DNA of 64,000 nt from Micrococcales bacterium KH10. Its GTDB lineage: Bacteria; Actinomycetota; Actinomycetes; Actinomycetales; Cellulomonadaceae. Both the position numbers and the translations under genes were made by a program. The stretch is from NCBI GenBank assembly GCA_900188465.1, contig FZPE01000001.1, forward strand, positions 1,054,001 through 1,118,000, written 5' to 3'. Below the pieces are notes generated by a model that ran no database searches, was not told where the DNA came from, and saw nothing but the letters and a program-made list of their open reading frames with translations. Positions 44,239 through 55,635 of this stretch are shown piece by piece (positions within the stretch are counted from its first letter, which is position 1; each line of letters starts with the position of its first letter).

Positions 44239-44808
44239 GTGAATGAGAGTTCAGAACGTAAGACTTATTTGATTGTAGATGGCGAGAACATCGATGCGAC
44301 GCTCGGAATGAGCGTCCTGGGGCGCCGCCCCAATCCCGATGAACGACCTCGTTGGGATCGCGTTGCGGAATTTGCCAGCGAGCTGTGGGAACAGCCGACG
44401 AGCAACTTGTTCTTTCTCAACGCCACGTCAGGGCAGATGCCGTTGAACTTCGTTCAGGCGCTGCTTGCCATGGCCTACCGCCCCATCCCGTTGGCCGGTG
44501 AGGTGCACGAGAAAGTCGTCGATATCGGTATCCAGCGTACCCTCGATGCCCTTGCTGACCGCCCTGCCGACATCCTGCTCGCCAGCCACGATGGCGACTT
44601 CGTGCCGCAACTGGAGGCTTTACTCGATGCAGGGCACCGGGTCGGCGTCCTGGCCTTCCGCGAGTTCGTCTCGAATCAGCTTTCAGCACTGGCTGATCGC
44701 GGGGTCGCCGTTTACGACCTCGAGCACATCGTGGGCGCTTTCACGACTCAACTGCCGCGCGTCAAGATCATCCCGCTGACAGAGTTCGATCCACACCAGT
44801 TCATCTAA
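44239..44808 (+). CDS. NYN-domain (LabA/DUF88-like) putative ribonuclease
   Basis: The 189-residue protein has the PIN-like NYN fold. Seen: LIVDGENID near residue 12, a second Asp in EKVVDIGIQRTLDAL, and DILLASHDGDFVPQL. It is distinct from the NYN protein at 15395. The GTG lies six bases after TACGCT (44227-44232), pointing to leaderless mRNA. It is divergent from the cold-shock gene. Confidence 0.87.
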   Translation: MNESSERKTYLIVDGENIDATLGMSVLGRRPNPDERPRWDRVAEFASELWEQPTSNLFFLNATSGQMPLNFVQALLAMAYRPIPLAGEVHEKVVDIGIQRTLDALADRPADILLASHDGDFVPQLEALLDAGHRVGVLAFREFVSNQLSALADRGVAVYDLEHIVGAFTTQLPRVKIIPLTEFDPHQFI

Positions 44809-44917
44809 TCTGTCCGATCTGTCCGCATATCGCACCTGGCAGGGAACACGACCATGCCCGTCACTGAGTCCTCCACGTAAATCTCCACACGAGATACACG
44901 CAATTCCCAGGAAAGAC

Positions 44918-44930
44918 TCAGACAGTCTGA
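44918..44930. promoter_or_regulatory. Palindrome TCAGACAGTCTGA upstream of the response regulator
   Basis: A perfect 6-1-6 inverted repeat 14 bases before the response regulator ATG. Likely an operator, perhaps for autoregulation. Confidence 0.4.
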
Positions 44931-44943
44931 TAAGGCTAGATAC

Positions 44944-45672
44944 ATGGCTACTCCAGAGGCACGGCTCGTGGTCGTCGATGACGAGCCCAACATCCGTGAA
45001 CTGTTGATCACCTCGCTGCGCTTCGCCGGTTTCGAGGTACACGGTGCCGCAGACGGCACCAGCGCGTTGCAGTTGGTCAGCGACCTACAGCCGGACCTCG
45101 TCGTCCTTGACGTCATGCTGCCCGATATCGACGGCTTCGCGGTGACGCGGCGGCTTCGCGAGAAGGGCCAGCACACCCCTGTGTTGTTCCTGACCGCACG
45201 CGACGACACGCAGGACAAAATCAACGGACTCACCGTCGGTGGTGACGACTACGTCACCAAGCCGTTCAGTCTCGAAGAGGTGGTGGCACGCATTCGAGCT
45301 GTGCTGCGGCGCACCAGCCCAGAAGCACCCGTCGACGACGCAGTGCTGCGCTTCGCAGATCTTGAACTCGATGAGGACTCACACGAGGTGACGCGTGCGG
45401 GGCAACTCGTCGAACTCTCCCCCACTGAGTTCAAACTGTTGCGATACCTCATGCTCAATGCAGGACGAGTGCTCTCCAAAACCCAGATTCTCGATCACGT
45501 GTGGGATTACGACTGGGGCGGCGATGCCAATATCGTCGAATCCTACATCTCCTACTTGCGGCGCAAGATCGACCACGTTGTCGATGCCGATGGCAACGAA
45601 GTCGCACCGTTGATTCACACCAAACGCGGTGTCGGATATTTGATGCGGCAGCCAGTGACGCGTAGCGCTTAA
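44944..45672 (+). CDS. OmpR-family response regulator
   Basis: The 242-residue regulator has a receiver domain with phospho-acceptor Asp56 (VVLDVMLPD), Asp-Asp at 12-13, Lys in YVTKPFS, and a C-terminal winged helix ending KRGVGYLMR. It is paired with the sensor kinase starting five bases after its stop. The overall type is like mycobacterial TrcR/TcrX; I do not assign a name. Confidence 0.92.
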   Translation: MATPEARLVVVDDEPNIRELLITSLRFAGFEVHGAADGTSALQLVSDLQPDLVVLDVMLPDIDGFAVTRRLREKGQHTPVLFLTARDDTQDKINGLTVGGDDYVTKPFSLEEVVARIRAVLRRTSPEAPVDDAVLRFADLELDEDSHEVTRAGQLVELSPTEFKLLRYLMLNAGRVLSKTQILDHVWDYDWGGDANIVESYISYLRRKIDHVVDADGNEVAPLIHTKRGVGYLMRQPVTRSA

Positions 45673-45677
45673 GTTTG

Positions 45678-47228
45678 ATGGAGTCCGACACAACCCACGT
45701 CACTGTGGATGACGTCACCAAACGGGTGCGCAAACAGTGGGCACATGTGCCGCTGAGCATTCGATTGGTGTCGATCATCACAGTGCTGCTCGTCGTCGGG
45801 CTGACAACGGTGGGCTTTTCCGCCAGTTTGCTGATCGAACGATTCCTCATCGGCCAGATCGATAACCAACTCCGAGGAACCGCCAATCAGCTGCTCGACG
45901 GTGGCCTGCAAACTCTCACTGGTGGTTCGGGAGAGAGTCTGCTGCCGTCGGACTACTACGTCGGCGCAGTCATCGGCGGCCAGCATCTGACCTTCTGGTA
46001 CTACCCCGCGACGGCCGCCGCACACGGCGTACCCGATCTGTCCAATGCTCTGATAACCACCGATAGCCTCACTGAGCCGTTCACCGTCTCGGCCGCGCCT
46101 GCTGCAACCCAGGACACGGCACCGCCCGGAGCCACATGGCGTGCTATCGGCATCCCCATTACACAGTCCTGGACCGGAGCGACCGGTATGGCATACATCG
46201 CGTTGCCGCTGGCATACACCAAGGCGAATATCGCGCACGTTCGCGTGATCTTCATCATCGGAACGCTTGCCGTGTCACTGCTCGGTGGCATCCTGGGGTA
46301 CATCGCGGTGCGGCAGTCGCTGAAACCGCTGCGGCGTATCGAAACCACCGCGGCGGCCATCGCCGATGGCGACCTCTCTGCCCGTGTCCCGGAAACGCCG
46401 CGCACCACGGAGGTCGGATCGCTCGCGCATTCCCTCAACGTCATGCTCAGCCAGGTTGAAGCAGCGTTCTCCGCGCGGGAAGCATCCGAGAATCGCATGC
46501 GCCAATTCGTTTCCGACGCCAGTCACGAACTGCGCACCCCGCTGGCAACCATTCGCGGTTATGGTGAGCTCTACCGAATGGGCGCATTGGACAAGAAAGA
46601 CGACCTTGACGACACGATGCAGCGCATTGAGGACTCCTCCCGGCGGATGGCATCGCTCGTCGAAGATCTTCTCGCGCTGGCAAGGTTGGACGAGGGTCGT
46701 CAACTACGCCACGAACCGGTCAACCTGGCACTGCTGGCCCACGATGGCCTGATGGACCTGTCCGCGCTCGACGCGACGCGTACCGTCACACTCGTCGATC
46801 TGTCCGGCGAGGAGCTCAGCCCCACTGCGCATCAGTCACTTACTTGCGTTGTGTCAGGGGACGAGGACAAGCTGCGTCAGGTGGTCATGAATTTGATTGG
46901 GAACGTCGCACGGCACACCCCCGCGGGTACCGATGTGGAAATCGCCGTGGGAACCGACGGTGACTTCGGCGTGCTTGAGGTCATCGACCACGGCGCCGGT
47001 GTGCCTCCCGAACATGTCGAGCGACTTTTCGAACGGTTCTATCGCGCCGATTCATCACGTGATCGACGTTCCGGTGGATCGGGACTTGGACTGGCCATCG
47101 TTGCCGCCATTGTCGGAGCCCTCGACGGTGAGGCAGCGATCCGTCAGACTCCCGGCGGCGGTCTGACCGTCTCGATCTCACTGCCGCTGGCGTCGGCTGC
47201 CACGTCGGTCAAACCTGACACCCACTGA
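45678..47228 (+). CDS. Sensor histidine kinase
   Basis: The 516-residue kinase has two membrane helices (about 27-55 and 193-215) around an extracellular sensor domain, a HAMP domain, a HisKA domain with FVSDASHELRTPLATI (His near 282), and an HATPase domain with NLIGNVARHT (N box), DHGAGVP and GGSGLGLAIV. All boxes are intact. The signal is unknown. The ATG at 45678 is chosen, preceded in frame by a TTG. Confidence 0.92.
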   Translation: MESDTTHVTVDDVTKRVRKQWAHVPLSIRLVSIITVLLVVGLTTVGFSASLLIERFLIGQIDNQLRGTANQLLDGGLQTLTGGSGESLLPSDYYVGAVIGGQHLTFWYYPATAAAHGVPDLSNALITTDSLTEPFTVSAAPAATQDTAPPGATWRAIGIPITQSWTGATGMAYIALPLAYTKANIAHVRVIFIIGTLAVSLLGGILGYIAVRQSLKPLRRIETTAAAIADGDLSARVPETPRTTEVGSLAHSLNVMLSQVEAAFSAREASENRMRQFVSDASHELRTPLATIRGYGELYRMGALDKKDDLDDTMQRIEDSSRRMASLVEDLLALARLDEGRQLRHEPVNLALLAHDGLMDLSALDATRTVTLVDLSGEELSPTAHQSLTCVVSGDEDKLRQVVMNLIGNVARHTPAGTDVEIAVGTDGDFGVLEVIDHGAGVPPEHVERLFERFYRADSSRDRRSGGSGLGLAIVAAIVGALDGEAAIRQTPGGGLTVSISLPLASAATSVKPDTH

Positions 47229-47389
47229 TCGCCGCGCCCCGCGGCACCGATCACGCCACTCCTCTCATTGCGCCACACATCGCTCATTGAACCCCGTCGA
47301 GATGACCACACGCAGTTGTGGACGAAATTTGCAAAAGTGGCCGGAGAATTTCCCGACCGCAACTGCAAAATCAGTCCACATTTGGGAGG

Positions 47390-47445
47390 CTGATGGTTTC
47401 GACAGGCTCAACCCAGCGGCTTTCGACCCCTCGGCGGGCTCCGGG
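47390..47445. repeat. REP-like actinobacterial intergenic repeat
   Basis: It starts ctgatggtttcgacagg, followed by ctcaacccagcgg, and ends tcggcgggctccggggc. The core tttcgacaggctcaacc occurs in many actinobacterial intergenic repeats, recognisable in translation as VEPVETI or LSLSKP. Only one copy is in this window. Confidence 0.55.
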
Positions 47446-47464
47446 GCGGTACAGCTCAACGACA

Positions 47465-47498
47465 AAGGCGGGTGGTTCCGTATGGAACCACCCGCCTT
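47465..47498 (-). terminator. groEL terminator
   Basis: Perfect 15-bp stem aaggcgggtggttcc (47465-47479) with 47484-47498, loop gtat, 21 bases past the groEL stop, with TTTGT following on the minus strand. Confidence 0.85.
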
Positions 47499-47518
47499 CA
47501 GGAACTAAGGGGTCAGGC

Positions 47519-49216
<1,698 letters not shown>

Positions 49217-49258
49217 TCACGTCACGTCCCGCAGATACCTCGCTTCCCGACCGATGGT

Positions 49259-49285
49259 TTGTCACTCTCGGTGTGAGAGTGCTAA
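49259..49285 (-). promoter_or_regulatory. CIRCE operator 1 (HrcA) of groEL
   Basis: TTGTCACTC-N9-GAGTGCTAA; the right arm is exactly the CIRCE consensus, the left arm has two mismatches to its complement. Confidence 0.88.
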
Positions 49286-49294
49286 TGACAATTA

Positions 49295-49321
49295 TTGGCA
49301 CTCTCGACCCGAGAGTGCAAG
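49295..49321 (-). promoter_or_regulatory. CIRCE operator 2 (HrcA) of groEL
   Basis: TTGGCACTC-N9-GAGTGCAAG, nine-base spacer, nine bases from operator 1. Together they should bind two HrcA dimers. It also lies 32 bases before the divergent GH15-like gene. Confidence 0.88.
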
Positions 49322-49352
49322 ACGGTTCAGGCTGAGGCACTACGCTGACAGC

Positions 49353-50672
49353 GTGATTGCGCAACACGGCAGGCCTCATCGCGGCGTCGGGCCGTGGGCG
49401 GCGGGCGGCTGGGTTGGCAGTGTCGTGCTCGCCACCATTGTGTTGGTCTTCGCGATGCCCGGTCCGCCGTCGCCTGTCACTGACGCGTTTATTGAACTGT
49501 ACGCGGCAGGGCTCGTCGTTGCCGAAGACGGCAAACGCATGCCGTTACCACCCGAGGCAACCACGCGTCCTGCCCCAACCGAGGCGCAACTGGCTTGGTT
49601 AACACAGGGCTCAATTCCAGGGACGGGCACCCGTTATGAGGAGATGGCACGGCAAGCGCTGCTGGATATCGATGCCCTGACGCTCCCACTGGGGCACGTC
49701 GCCCATGACCCAACCGGCCCGCGGCGTTATGCGCTGCTCGCCGCGTGGCAAGACCGATGGCACTACGTTTGGCCGCGGGATGCCTCATTCGCGGCCATCG
49801 CACTAGCGCGCAGCGGACATATCGACCAAGCGTGGGGAATACTGGCCCATCTGCAAGATGTGCAAGCCGACGACGGCACCTTCCAGGCGCGCTACCTGCC
49901 GGATGGCAGCGGCAACACCCCCGATGACCGTCCGCCTCAGTCAGACGGAGTCGGGTGGCTGCTGTGGGCTGCGCAGCAGACGCTGGCCGTCACACCGCCA
50001 GCACGACACGACGAGATCCGATCCCACCTCGATCCGCTGATTTCCCGCGCCACCACTGCCGCATTGCGTCTGACCTCACATGGCCGACGGTTGCCGCCGG
50101 TCTCACCCGACTACTGGGAAGTTCGTGAGTACCGCGTCACATTGGGCACGGCGGCGCCACTGCTCATCGCTCTCGAATCGGCCGCCGAACTGGGGCAGGA
50201 GCATGCTGGATCTGCCGCGGCGCGCTACCGCGAACTCCTCGTCGCGACCTTCGGTGAGCAGGGCTATCCGCGACATCGCGGCTGGGTCGGCACTGTGGGT
50301 GCCACTTACTCGGACACCTCAGTCGGCTTTGTCCGTCCGCCGTTCGTGTCCGAGTCGCTGCCGGGTGCTGCCGAAGCCTGGTATGAGTCCCGAGCCGCTA
50401 TGGCGCGCCCCGCTGGCGGGTTGGCTCCAGGCGGGTCATGGCGCAATGACGGGATTTCATGGACCCCGACCACGTCCGTATATGCGTTAGTGGCCGCGTG
50501 CACCGAAGACAGGGCTGAGGCTGAGCGGTGGCTCGACTGGCTTTCCGAACATCGCACCAGGGCCGGTTCGCTGCCGGAAAAGGTCTTGAGCGATGGCTCG
50601 CCAGCGGCCGTTGCCCCGTTAGCGTGGACGAGCGCCAACGTGCTGCTCGCCCTGGATTGCTTGGAAGATTGA
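49353..50672 (+). CDS. GH15-like glycoside hydrolase (glucoamylase/glucodextranase type)
   Basis: The 439-residue protein has an N-terminal membrane or signal segment (about residues 12-32) and an (alpha/alpha)6-like domain. Seen: [11 protein letters not shown], the GH15-type RDA motif, [20 protein letters not shown], and SGSLPEK-like [13 protein letters not shown] near the end (seen as AGSLPEKV). It probably hydrolyses alpha-glucans at the cell surface. The GTG lies six bases after TACGCT (49341-49346). It is divergent from groEL. Confidence 0.8.
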   Translation: MIAQHGRPHRGVGPWAAGGWVGSVVLATIVLVFAMPGPPSPVTDAFIELYAAGLVVAEDGKRMPLPPEATTRPAPTEAQLAWLTQGSIPGTGTRYEEMARQALLDIDALTLPLGHVAHDPTGPRRYALLAAWQDRWHYVWPRDASFAAIALARSGHIDQAWGILAHLQDVQADDGTFQARYLPDGSGNTPDDRPPQSDGVGWLLWAAQQTLAVTPPARHDEIRSHLDPLISRATTAALRLTSHGRRLPPVSPDYWEVREYRVTLGTAAPLLIALESAAELGQEHAGSAAARYRELLVATFGEQGYPRHRGWVGTVGATYSDTSVGFVRPPFVSESLPGAAEAWYESRAAMARPAGGLAPGGSWRNDGISWTPTTSVYALVAACTEDRAEAERWLDWLSEHRTRAGSLPEKVLSDGSPAAVAPLAWTSANVLLALDCLED

Positions 50673-50685
50673 AATCGCCGCGGAA

Positions 50686-51366
50686 TCAGCCGGTGTAGTC
50701 GCTGGCCAGAATCACTGAGATAGGTCCGACCAGAGCGGGCACTTCCAGCGTGTTGTCGATTGCCAGCTCCGCTGCGATAGCCTCGGCCTCGCTGCGGTGT
50801 TCGGCAGACTTGTAATAGACCACCGAAGCCGTCACCTGCGAGGTTCCGGTGTAGTTGTCCGCCGTCAGGTCGCTCCAGCCAGCGCCTTCGAGCGCAGTGG
50901 TGGCACGAGCAGCCAGGCCCCGGGTACGAGTGGCATTGAGGACACGCACTGCCACACTCTGATCAAGGGTTTCCGGTTCGTCGTCGATGATCTGCTCGGT
51001 GTCGCCGTCTTCGACCTCAGTGTCATCGCCTGCCGGATCCGTGTCGGCATCGTCAGCGGGGTCGGCGTCTTCACTCTGATCAGCATCGGCGTCGTCAGTC
51101 GCGGGGGTCTCGTCAGAAGTTTCATCTGTGTCAGTCGCGGTGGGCGTGATGCCGATGGTGTCAGCGATGTCATCAGCGGTCAGGCCAAGCCAGCGCGGTA
51201 CATAAGTTGCCGCACCGAAGCCGAGCGCGCCCGCCAGAACGATGACCAGAAGGGTGGTCCAAACGATGCGCCATTTCGAGCGCGGCTTGCGGTGCGCACC
51301 ATGGGGGACTTCATCGTCCAACGGCAGATCGAACTCGTCCTCGGGATGTGGGTATCGCTTGGTCAC
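50686..51366 (-). CDS. LytR_C-domain membrane protein
   Basis: The 226-residue protein has a membrane helix (about 33-55), a long acidic Asp/Thr-rich linker, and a C-terminal LytR_C domain with VRVLNATRTRGLAARATTAL and VVYYKSAEHRSEAEAIA. Family knowledge: LytR_C domains often accompany cell-wall glycopolymer ligases. Function here unknown. Confidence 0.85.
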   Translation of the reverse strand: MTKRYPHPEDEFDLPLDDEVPHGAHRKPRSKWRIVWTTLLVIVLAGALGFGAATYVPRWLGLTADDIADTIGITPTATDTDETSDETPATDDADADQSEDADPADDADTDPAGDDTEVEDGDTEQIIDDEPETLDQSVAVRVLNATRTRGLAARATTALEGAGWSDLTADNYTGTSQVTASVVYYKSAEHRSEAEAIAAELAIDNTLEVPALVGPISVILASDYTG

Positions 51367-51454
51367 GTGGAAAGGGTACCGGCTTTACCCGACAGATCAC
51401 CACGGCACGCGTTGTTTTTGTCCGGTCTGCGCAGAAATTTCACTAGATCACTGG

Positions 51455-51742
51455 TCAGCCTTGACGGCGACGGCCGTCACTACGCTCGCGTTGACGTTGG
51501 TCACGCAGGCGGCGCAGGCGCTTGACGAGCAGTGGTTCAGCGGCGAGCGCCGCTTCAGTATCGATGAGGCGGTTCAGCACCTGGTAGTACTGCGTCGGCG
51601 ACATCGAGAACTCGGTGCTGATCGCTTGTTCTTTGGCTCCGGCGAAACGCCACCAGCCTCGTTCGAAGTGGAGGATAGCGCGGTCGCGGTCGCTCAGTTC
51701 ACCATCGGTGTTGGGATGCGTACCCGTGGCAGTTTGCGACAT
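51455..51742 (-). CDS. DUF3263 protein
   Basis: The 95-residue protein contains LSDRDRAILHFERGWWRFAGAKE, in parts RDRAILHFERGWW and KEQAISTEFSMSPTQYYQVL, the DUF3263 pattern with a HTH-like second half. The ATG at 51742 lies seven bases after TAAGAT, which has ATGACA 18 bases upstream, so the mRNA is probably leaderless. It is adjacent to the LytR_C gene, a common actinobacterial pairing. Confidence 0.88.
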   Translation of the reverse strand: MSQTATGTHPNTDGELSDRDRAILHFERGWWRFAGAKEQAISTEFSMSPTQYYQVLNRLIDTEAALAAEPLLVKRLRRLRDQRQRERSDGRRRQG

Positions 51743-51749
51743 ACTGACC

Positions 51750-51779
51750 ATCTTACGCGGCAAATTACATAGTTGTCAT
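51750..51779 (-). promoter_or_regulatory. Promoter of the DUF3263 gene
   Basis: Minus strand: -35 ATGACA (51774-51779), 18-base spacer, -10 TAAGAT (51750-51755), then seven bases to the ATG. Confidence 0.6.
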
Positions 51780-51812
51780 TTACTCCAGCGCGCGAAGTGC
51801 GAGCCAGATGTG

Positions 51813-51888
51813 TGGAGCCGCCTGTCGGGTTCGAACCGACGACCTTTCGCTTACAAGGCGAATGCTCTACCAACTGAGCTAAGGCGGC
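51813..51888 (-). tRNA. tRNA-Thr(TGT)
   Basis: 76-nt cloverleaf: acceptor GCCGCCT/AGGCGGC, anticodon stem TTCGC/GCGAA with loop CTTGTAA (anticodon TGT), T-loop GGTTCGAACCC, encoded CCA. Confidence 0.95.
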
Positions 51889-51938
51889 GCGTGACACAGA
51901 CTACCCAATGTTGGCAGTCTGAGTCACATCGGCTGAGA

Positions 51939-52757
51939 TCAGCCTGCGGCGATGGCCTCTTCGATGGCCGTGCGGAACTCCTCGGCCTCGACTGGACTGC
52001 CGGCGTAACGCTCGCCGTTGATCAGAATTGTCGGCGTGGAGAAGTTGCCTTGGTCGTCACGCGCGGTTTCCATGGAAGAAATCGCCTCGGTGTGGTTGAC
52101 GATCCAGTCGCGGAAGGTTTCATTCACTGAGGCCGCAGCGACATCGTCGGGAACTCCCGCCTGCTTCGCTAACTCGACGAGTTGGTCGTCGGTCAACCCA
52201 CTGCCGCTCTCGGTCGGCTGGCTAGCGAACAGCAGATTGTTGAAGGCCCAAGCCTGTTCCGGGGCTTCCTGCGCCACGTATGCGTACGCCGCCGCCGCAC
52301 GTACCGAATATCCGTTGAGGTTGCCACGGTTCAAGATCGCAACGGGGTGAGTGATCACTGTGATGTCACCGGAGTCACGGAACTCTTCAATCGTGGAAAG
52401 GTTGGTCTGCTCGAATCGAGCGCACCAGGGGCACAGGTAATCCGAGACGATCTCAACCGTGACAGCACCCTCGTTTTCAGTGCCAGCCACGCCGTCAGCG
52501 CTGTAGGGAATGCCGTTGTTGACCGCAGTAGCGGTCGCGGGACCGGCCGCCTCGGGGTCAACATTGCCCTTATTGTTACCTTGCGTCACGATAGTGAAGA
52601 TAAGTGCACCGATCACCAGGATGCCGACAATGATCGACAGCAACGTGATCCGGCGGACCCGCGCTTCCTTCTTCAGCTGCGCCTGCTTCAGCGCTGCGGC
52701 TTGTTGACGCGCCGCCTCACGACGGTCTGACTTGGACTGCTGAGTATTTGCGGCCAT
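51939..52757 (-). CDS. DsbA-like membrane thiol-disulfide oxidoreductase (CPWC)
   Basis: The 272-residue protein has a basic cytoplasmic start, one membrane helix (about 37-58), and an extracytoplasmic thioredoxin-fold domain with active site C109-P-W-C112 and cis-Pro in STPTILING. It should form or rearrange disulfides in secreted proteins. It is a tandem paralogue of the next gene, of the same length and with 25 of the first 40 or more residues alike. No clear terminator lies between them. Confidence 0.9.
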   Translation of the reverse strand: MAANTQQSKSDRREAARQQAAALKQAQLKKEARVRRITLLSIIVGILVIGALIFTIVTQGNNKGNVDPEAAGPATATAVNNGIPYSADGVAGTENEGAVTVEIVSDYLCPWCARFEQTNLSTIEEFRDSGDITVITHPVAILNRGNLNGYSVRAAAAYAYVAQEAPEQAWAFNNLLFASQPTESGSGLTDDQLVELAKQAGVPDDVAAASVNETFRDWIVNHTEAISSMETARDDQGNFSTPTILINGERYAGSPVEAEEFRTAIEEAIAAG

Positions 52758-52960
52758 GCTAAAACTCTCCGATTAGGGATTCGCGCTAGTCGACGTAGGA
52801 CACGTCCGGACAGGTCAAATGGGCACTTTAAACCCATATTCCGGGCATTCTAGTCACCGATGCTGAGAAAATCCCCTGGCATCGCAGGCGGCCGAACTGC
52901 CGTGCCGGCTGACGATCGAATGACCGCCTGCTCTCCAGTCAGCCGCGACGACCGTGCCGG

Positions 52961-53779
52961 TCAACCTCCGGCGACGGCTTCGGTCAAAGCCGCACGGAAC
53001 TGATCCGGGTTGCTCGGATCGCCCGGATACCGCTTACCGTCGATCAGCACCGTCGGGGTGCCCAGCCGGCCTTCATCCCCGGCCACCTCGGTATTGGCGG
53101 CCGCGTCATCGACGATCTTCAACGTCCAGGCAACGAAGTCGCCTCCGACGCTTGCCGCGGCGACGGCTTCGGGCACGCCGACCTGGGTTGCAATACGGAC
53201 GAGGTCGTCATCGCTTAATCCATCGGACGACTGCGCGGGGAAGTTCGCGAACAATGCCGAGTTGAACTCCAACGCATACTCCGGCGCATTGTCCGCAAGA
53301 TAGGCGAAGGCCGAGGCCGCCCGAGACGAATATGCGGTCTGGGATCCGCGCGAGAGCATCGAAAGCGGATGCAACACGAGGGTTATCTCACCGGATTGAC
53401 GGAACTCGTCCAAGGTTGCCAAGTTCGTTTGCTCGAAAACCGCGCAGTACGAGCAGAGGAAATCTGAGTACACCTCAACCGTGATCGCGCCCTCGTTCTG
53501 AGTACCCGCCACCCCGTCTTGTCCAAAGGGGATGCCGCCGTTGACACCAGTGGCAGTTACGGGAGCGGTGGCGTTGAGATCGACAGACTCCTTTTTAATT
53601 CCCTGCGTCACCACGAGGACGCCGAGCCCGACAACCAACAGCACACCAGCGGCGATAGACAGCAGCGTGATGCGACGGACCCGCGCTTCCTTCTTCAGTT
53701 GCGCCTGCTTCAGCGCCACCGCCTGACGGCGCGCCGCCTCACGACGGTCGGATTTGGATTGTGGGGTATCTGCTGCCAT
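52961..53779 (-). CDS. DsbA-like membrane thiol-disulfide oxidoreductase (CSYC)
   Basis: Paralogue of the CPWC protein, also 272 residues, with the membrane helix at about 37-58, active site C109-S-Y-C112 and cis-Pro in GTPTVLIDG. The different dipeptide between the cysteines should give a different redox potential. It is downstream of the Ser/Thr kinase gene, 118 bases after its start, same direction order kinase-CSYC-CPWC on the minus strand. Confidence 0.9.
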   Translation of the reverse strand: MAADTPQSKSDRREAARRQAVALKQAQLKKEARVRRITLLSIAAGVLLVVGLGVLVVTQGIKKESVDLNATAPVTATGVNGGIPFGQDGVAGTQNEGAITVEVYSDFLCSYCAVFEQTNLATLDEFRQSGEITLVLHPLSMLSRGSQTAYSSRAASAFAYLADNAPEYALEFNSALFANFPAQSSDGLSDDDLVRIATQVGVPEAVAAASVGGDFVAWTLKIVDDAAANTEVAGDEGRLGTPTVLIDGKRYPGDPSNPDQFRAALTEAVAGG

Positions 53780-53897
53780 GGCGCGACCTTCTTCATCAGG
53801 GTTGACGTCTATTGGCTATTCGGCAACGACAGATACGCCCTCCATAGGACTTGTGTCCGATATCGCCGAGTTGTTTTGGACGCGCCCGCCAGTTAGG

Positions 53898-55574
53898 TCA
53901 GCTAGCCAAGTTCGGCGGACCTGGCAGTGGCGACCAAACCGGGGCGTGATCCCCTACGACCACCTGCCACAGCAGCAGGATCAACAGCGCGCTGACACCC
54001 CACACCACTGCCACCGGCCAGCCGCGCGGTACCGCCTTGCTGATCGCGACTCGCGCACCAAGGCGGGTCAATCCGGTCAGCGGCCCAAACCACATCAGCA
54101 CCACGATCAGCGCCACGGACCACAACGTGATCCATTGCAACGACTGCGATGACGACGCCCAGGAGACTTTCTCGTTGTCAACTAACCACAGCATCACGCC
54201 ACCGGTCGTCAGCACGCCGGTGCCTGCCACCAAAACAGCTGGCACCGCACCGATCACTGCGCGCAACAGATGCCACGGCAGCAGTACGCCTTGCATCATG
54301 ACATCGCGTTCGGTCACTCCCCCGCGGGTCTCGCGGCGCGACTGCAAGGAATCGTATGAAACACCGAGCACCCGGCAACCCAGCCACAGCACGCCGAAGA
54401 TCACCGCCATTGGGCCGGGCCAGTTGGCCGCTGCCAGCGTGATCGGCAGGCCAAAAGCCAATGTGGTCCAGGTCCGATGGGCCAGAATCGGCCGGGTGTA
54501 GACCGGTGCCGGTGGTTCTTCGAGGCGTTCGGCGACCATATCGTGCGCTTCTTCGCGCAGACTGGGCGATGGTTCATTCCCGACGAGCGCTTCCGTGTCA
54601 GTATCGGACACGATCATCGTGGCACCGTCATCTTCCAACGGGCCTGCATCGACCGCGGCAGCACTGTCACTCGATATCCCATCGGTCGGCATGATCGCAG
54701 TGCCGTCTGCAGTGCGTTGCGGTGCCGCAACTGGGATTTGACCGGTGTTGTCTGACAGTGCGTCGCCGTCCTGCCAAGCCTTGCGCAATTGCTCGACCAC
54801 GACACCCGGCGGGGTGCGGTCGATGGCTCGCGGCTGCAATGCACCGAGCAGGGCTCGTTTGGTGCGGTCACCCAGCCCTTCCAGATCTGGCCTCCCGGTA
54901 CGAGCCCGGGCCAGCACCGCATCAATGGGCCGCAGGCCGAAGGGCGGTCGCGATGTGGCCGCGAAGGCAAGCATGGCAGCCCAACTCCACCAGTCGGTTG
55001 CCATCGATGGCTCTTCGCCATCGACGAGTTCGGGCGCCAGATAAGCAGGGGTACCCATCACGAGGCCGGTACGGGTCACTCGCGCGTCTCCCACAGCCTG
55101 CGCAATCCCGAAGTCGATCAGCACCGGACCGCGCGAGGACACCAGAATGTTCGATGCCTTCAGGTCGCGGTGAATCACCCCCGCGGCATGAACTGCTGTC
55201 AGCGCCTCATACATCTGCTCGGCGAGGTTGAACAGATCCTCGGCATCGAGCACGCCGCCCAATTCGATCTCTTGTTCCAACGTGGGCCCGTCAATGAGCT
55301 CGGTGACGATGAACATTTCCTCGCCATCGGCTTCGGCGTCAAGCACACGGGCGACACCGGGGTGCCGAATTTTCGATAGCACCCGGATCTCGCGCTGTAA
55401 TCGTTGCCGTGCCTGCGGGTCTGCTGCGACACTCGCATGCAACGTCTTGATCGCCACCTCAAGCCCATCGGCGTCCCGGGCACGATAGACGGTTCCCATC
55501 GCCCCCGCACCCAACGGTGCGATGATCCGGTACCCGCCAATCAGCGTTCCGGGTTCTAGGCCAATGCGTTCCAT
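53898..55574 (-). CDS. Membrane Ser/Thr protein kinase (PknB-like catalytic domain)
   Basis: The 558-residue protein has an N-terminal kinase domain (about residues 10-280) with GAGAMGTVYRA, VAIKTLH (catalytic Lys), HRDLKASNILV and IDFGIAQ, and MGTPAYLAPE. An acidic linker follows, then about four membrane helices in the last 200 residues. No PASTA repeats. All catalytic residues are present. The multi-pass end differs from the single-pass form of PknB. Confidence 0.92.
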   Translation of the reverse strand: MERIGLEPGTLIGGYRIIAPLGAGAMGTVYRARDADGLEVAIKTLHASVAADPQARQRLQREIRVLSKIRHPGVARVLDAEADGEEMFIVTELIDGPTLEQEIELGGVLDAEDLFNLAEQMYEALTAVHAAGVIHRDLKASNILVSSRGPVLIDFGIAQAVGDARVTRTGLVMGTPAYLAPELVDGEEPSMATDWWSWAAMLAFAATSRPPFGLRPIDAVLARARTGRPDLEGLGDRTKRALLGALQPRAIDRTPPGVVVEQLRKAWQDGDALSDNTGQIPVAAPQRTADGTAIMPTDGISSDSAAAVDAGPLEDDGATMIVSDTDTEALVGNEPSPSLREEAHDMVAERLEEPPAPVYTRPILAHRTWTTLAFGLPITLAAANWPGPMAVIFGVLWLGCRVLGVSYDSLQSRRETRGGVTERDVMMQGVLLPWHLLRAVIGAVPAVLVAGTGVLTTGGVMLWLVDNEKVSWASSSQSLQWITLWSVALIVVLMWFGPLTGLTRLGARVAISKAVPRGWPVAVVWGVSALLILLLWQVVVGDHAPVWSPLPGPPNLAS

Positions 55575-55635
55575 GCGATCACGTTATCTGGTCTTTGCTA
55601 TCTGTGGAGGGTAGGACGGGGGCGAGTTTTGCCTG

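Larger units (their letters stand above)
47229..47518. other. Intergenic region between kinase and groEL
   Basis: Contains the REP-like sequence and the groEL terminator listed separately; no gene. Confidence 0.5.
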
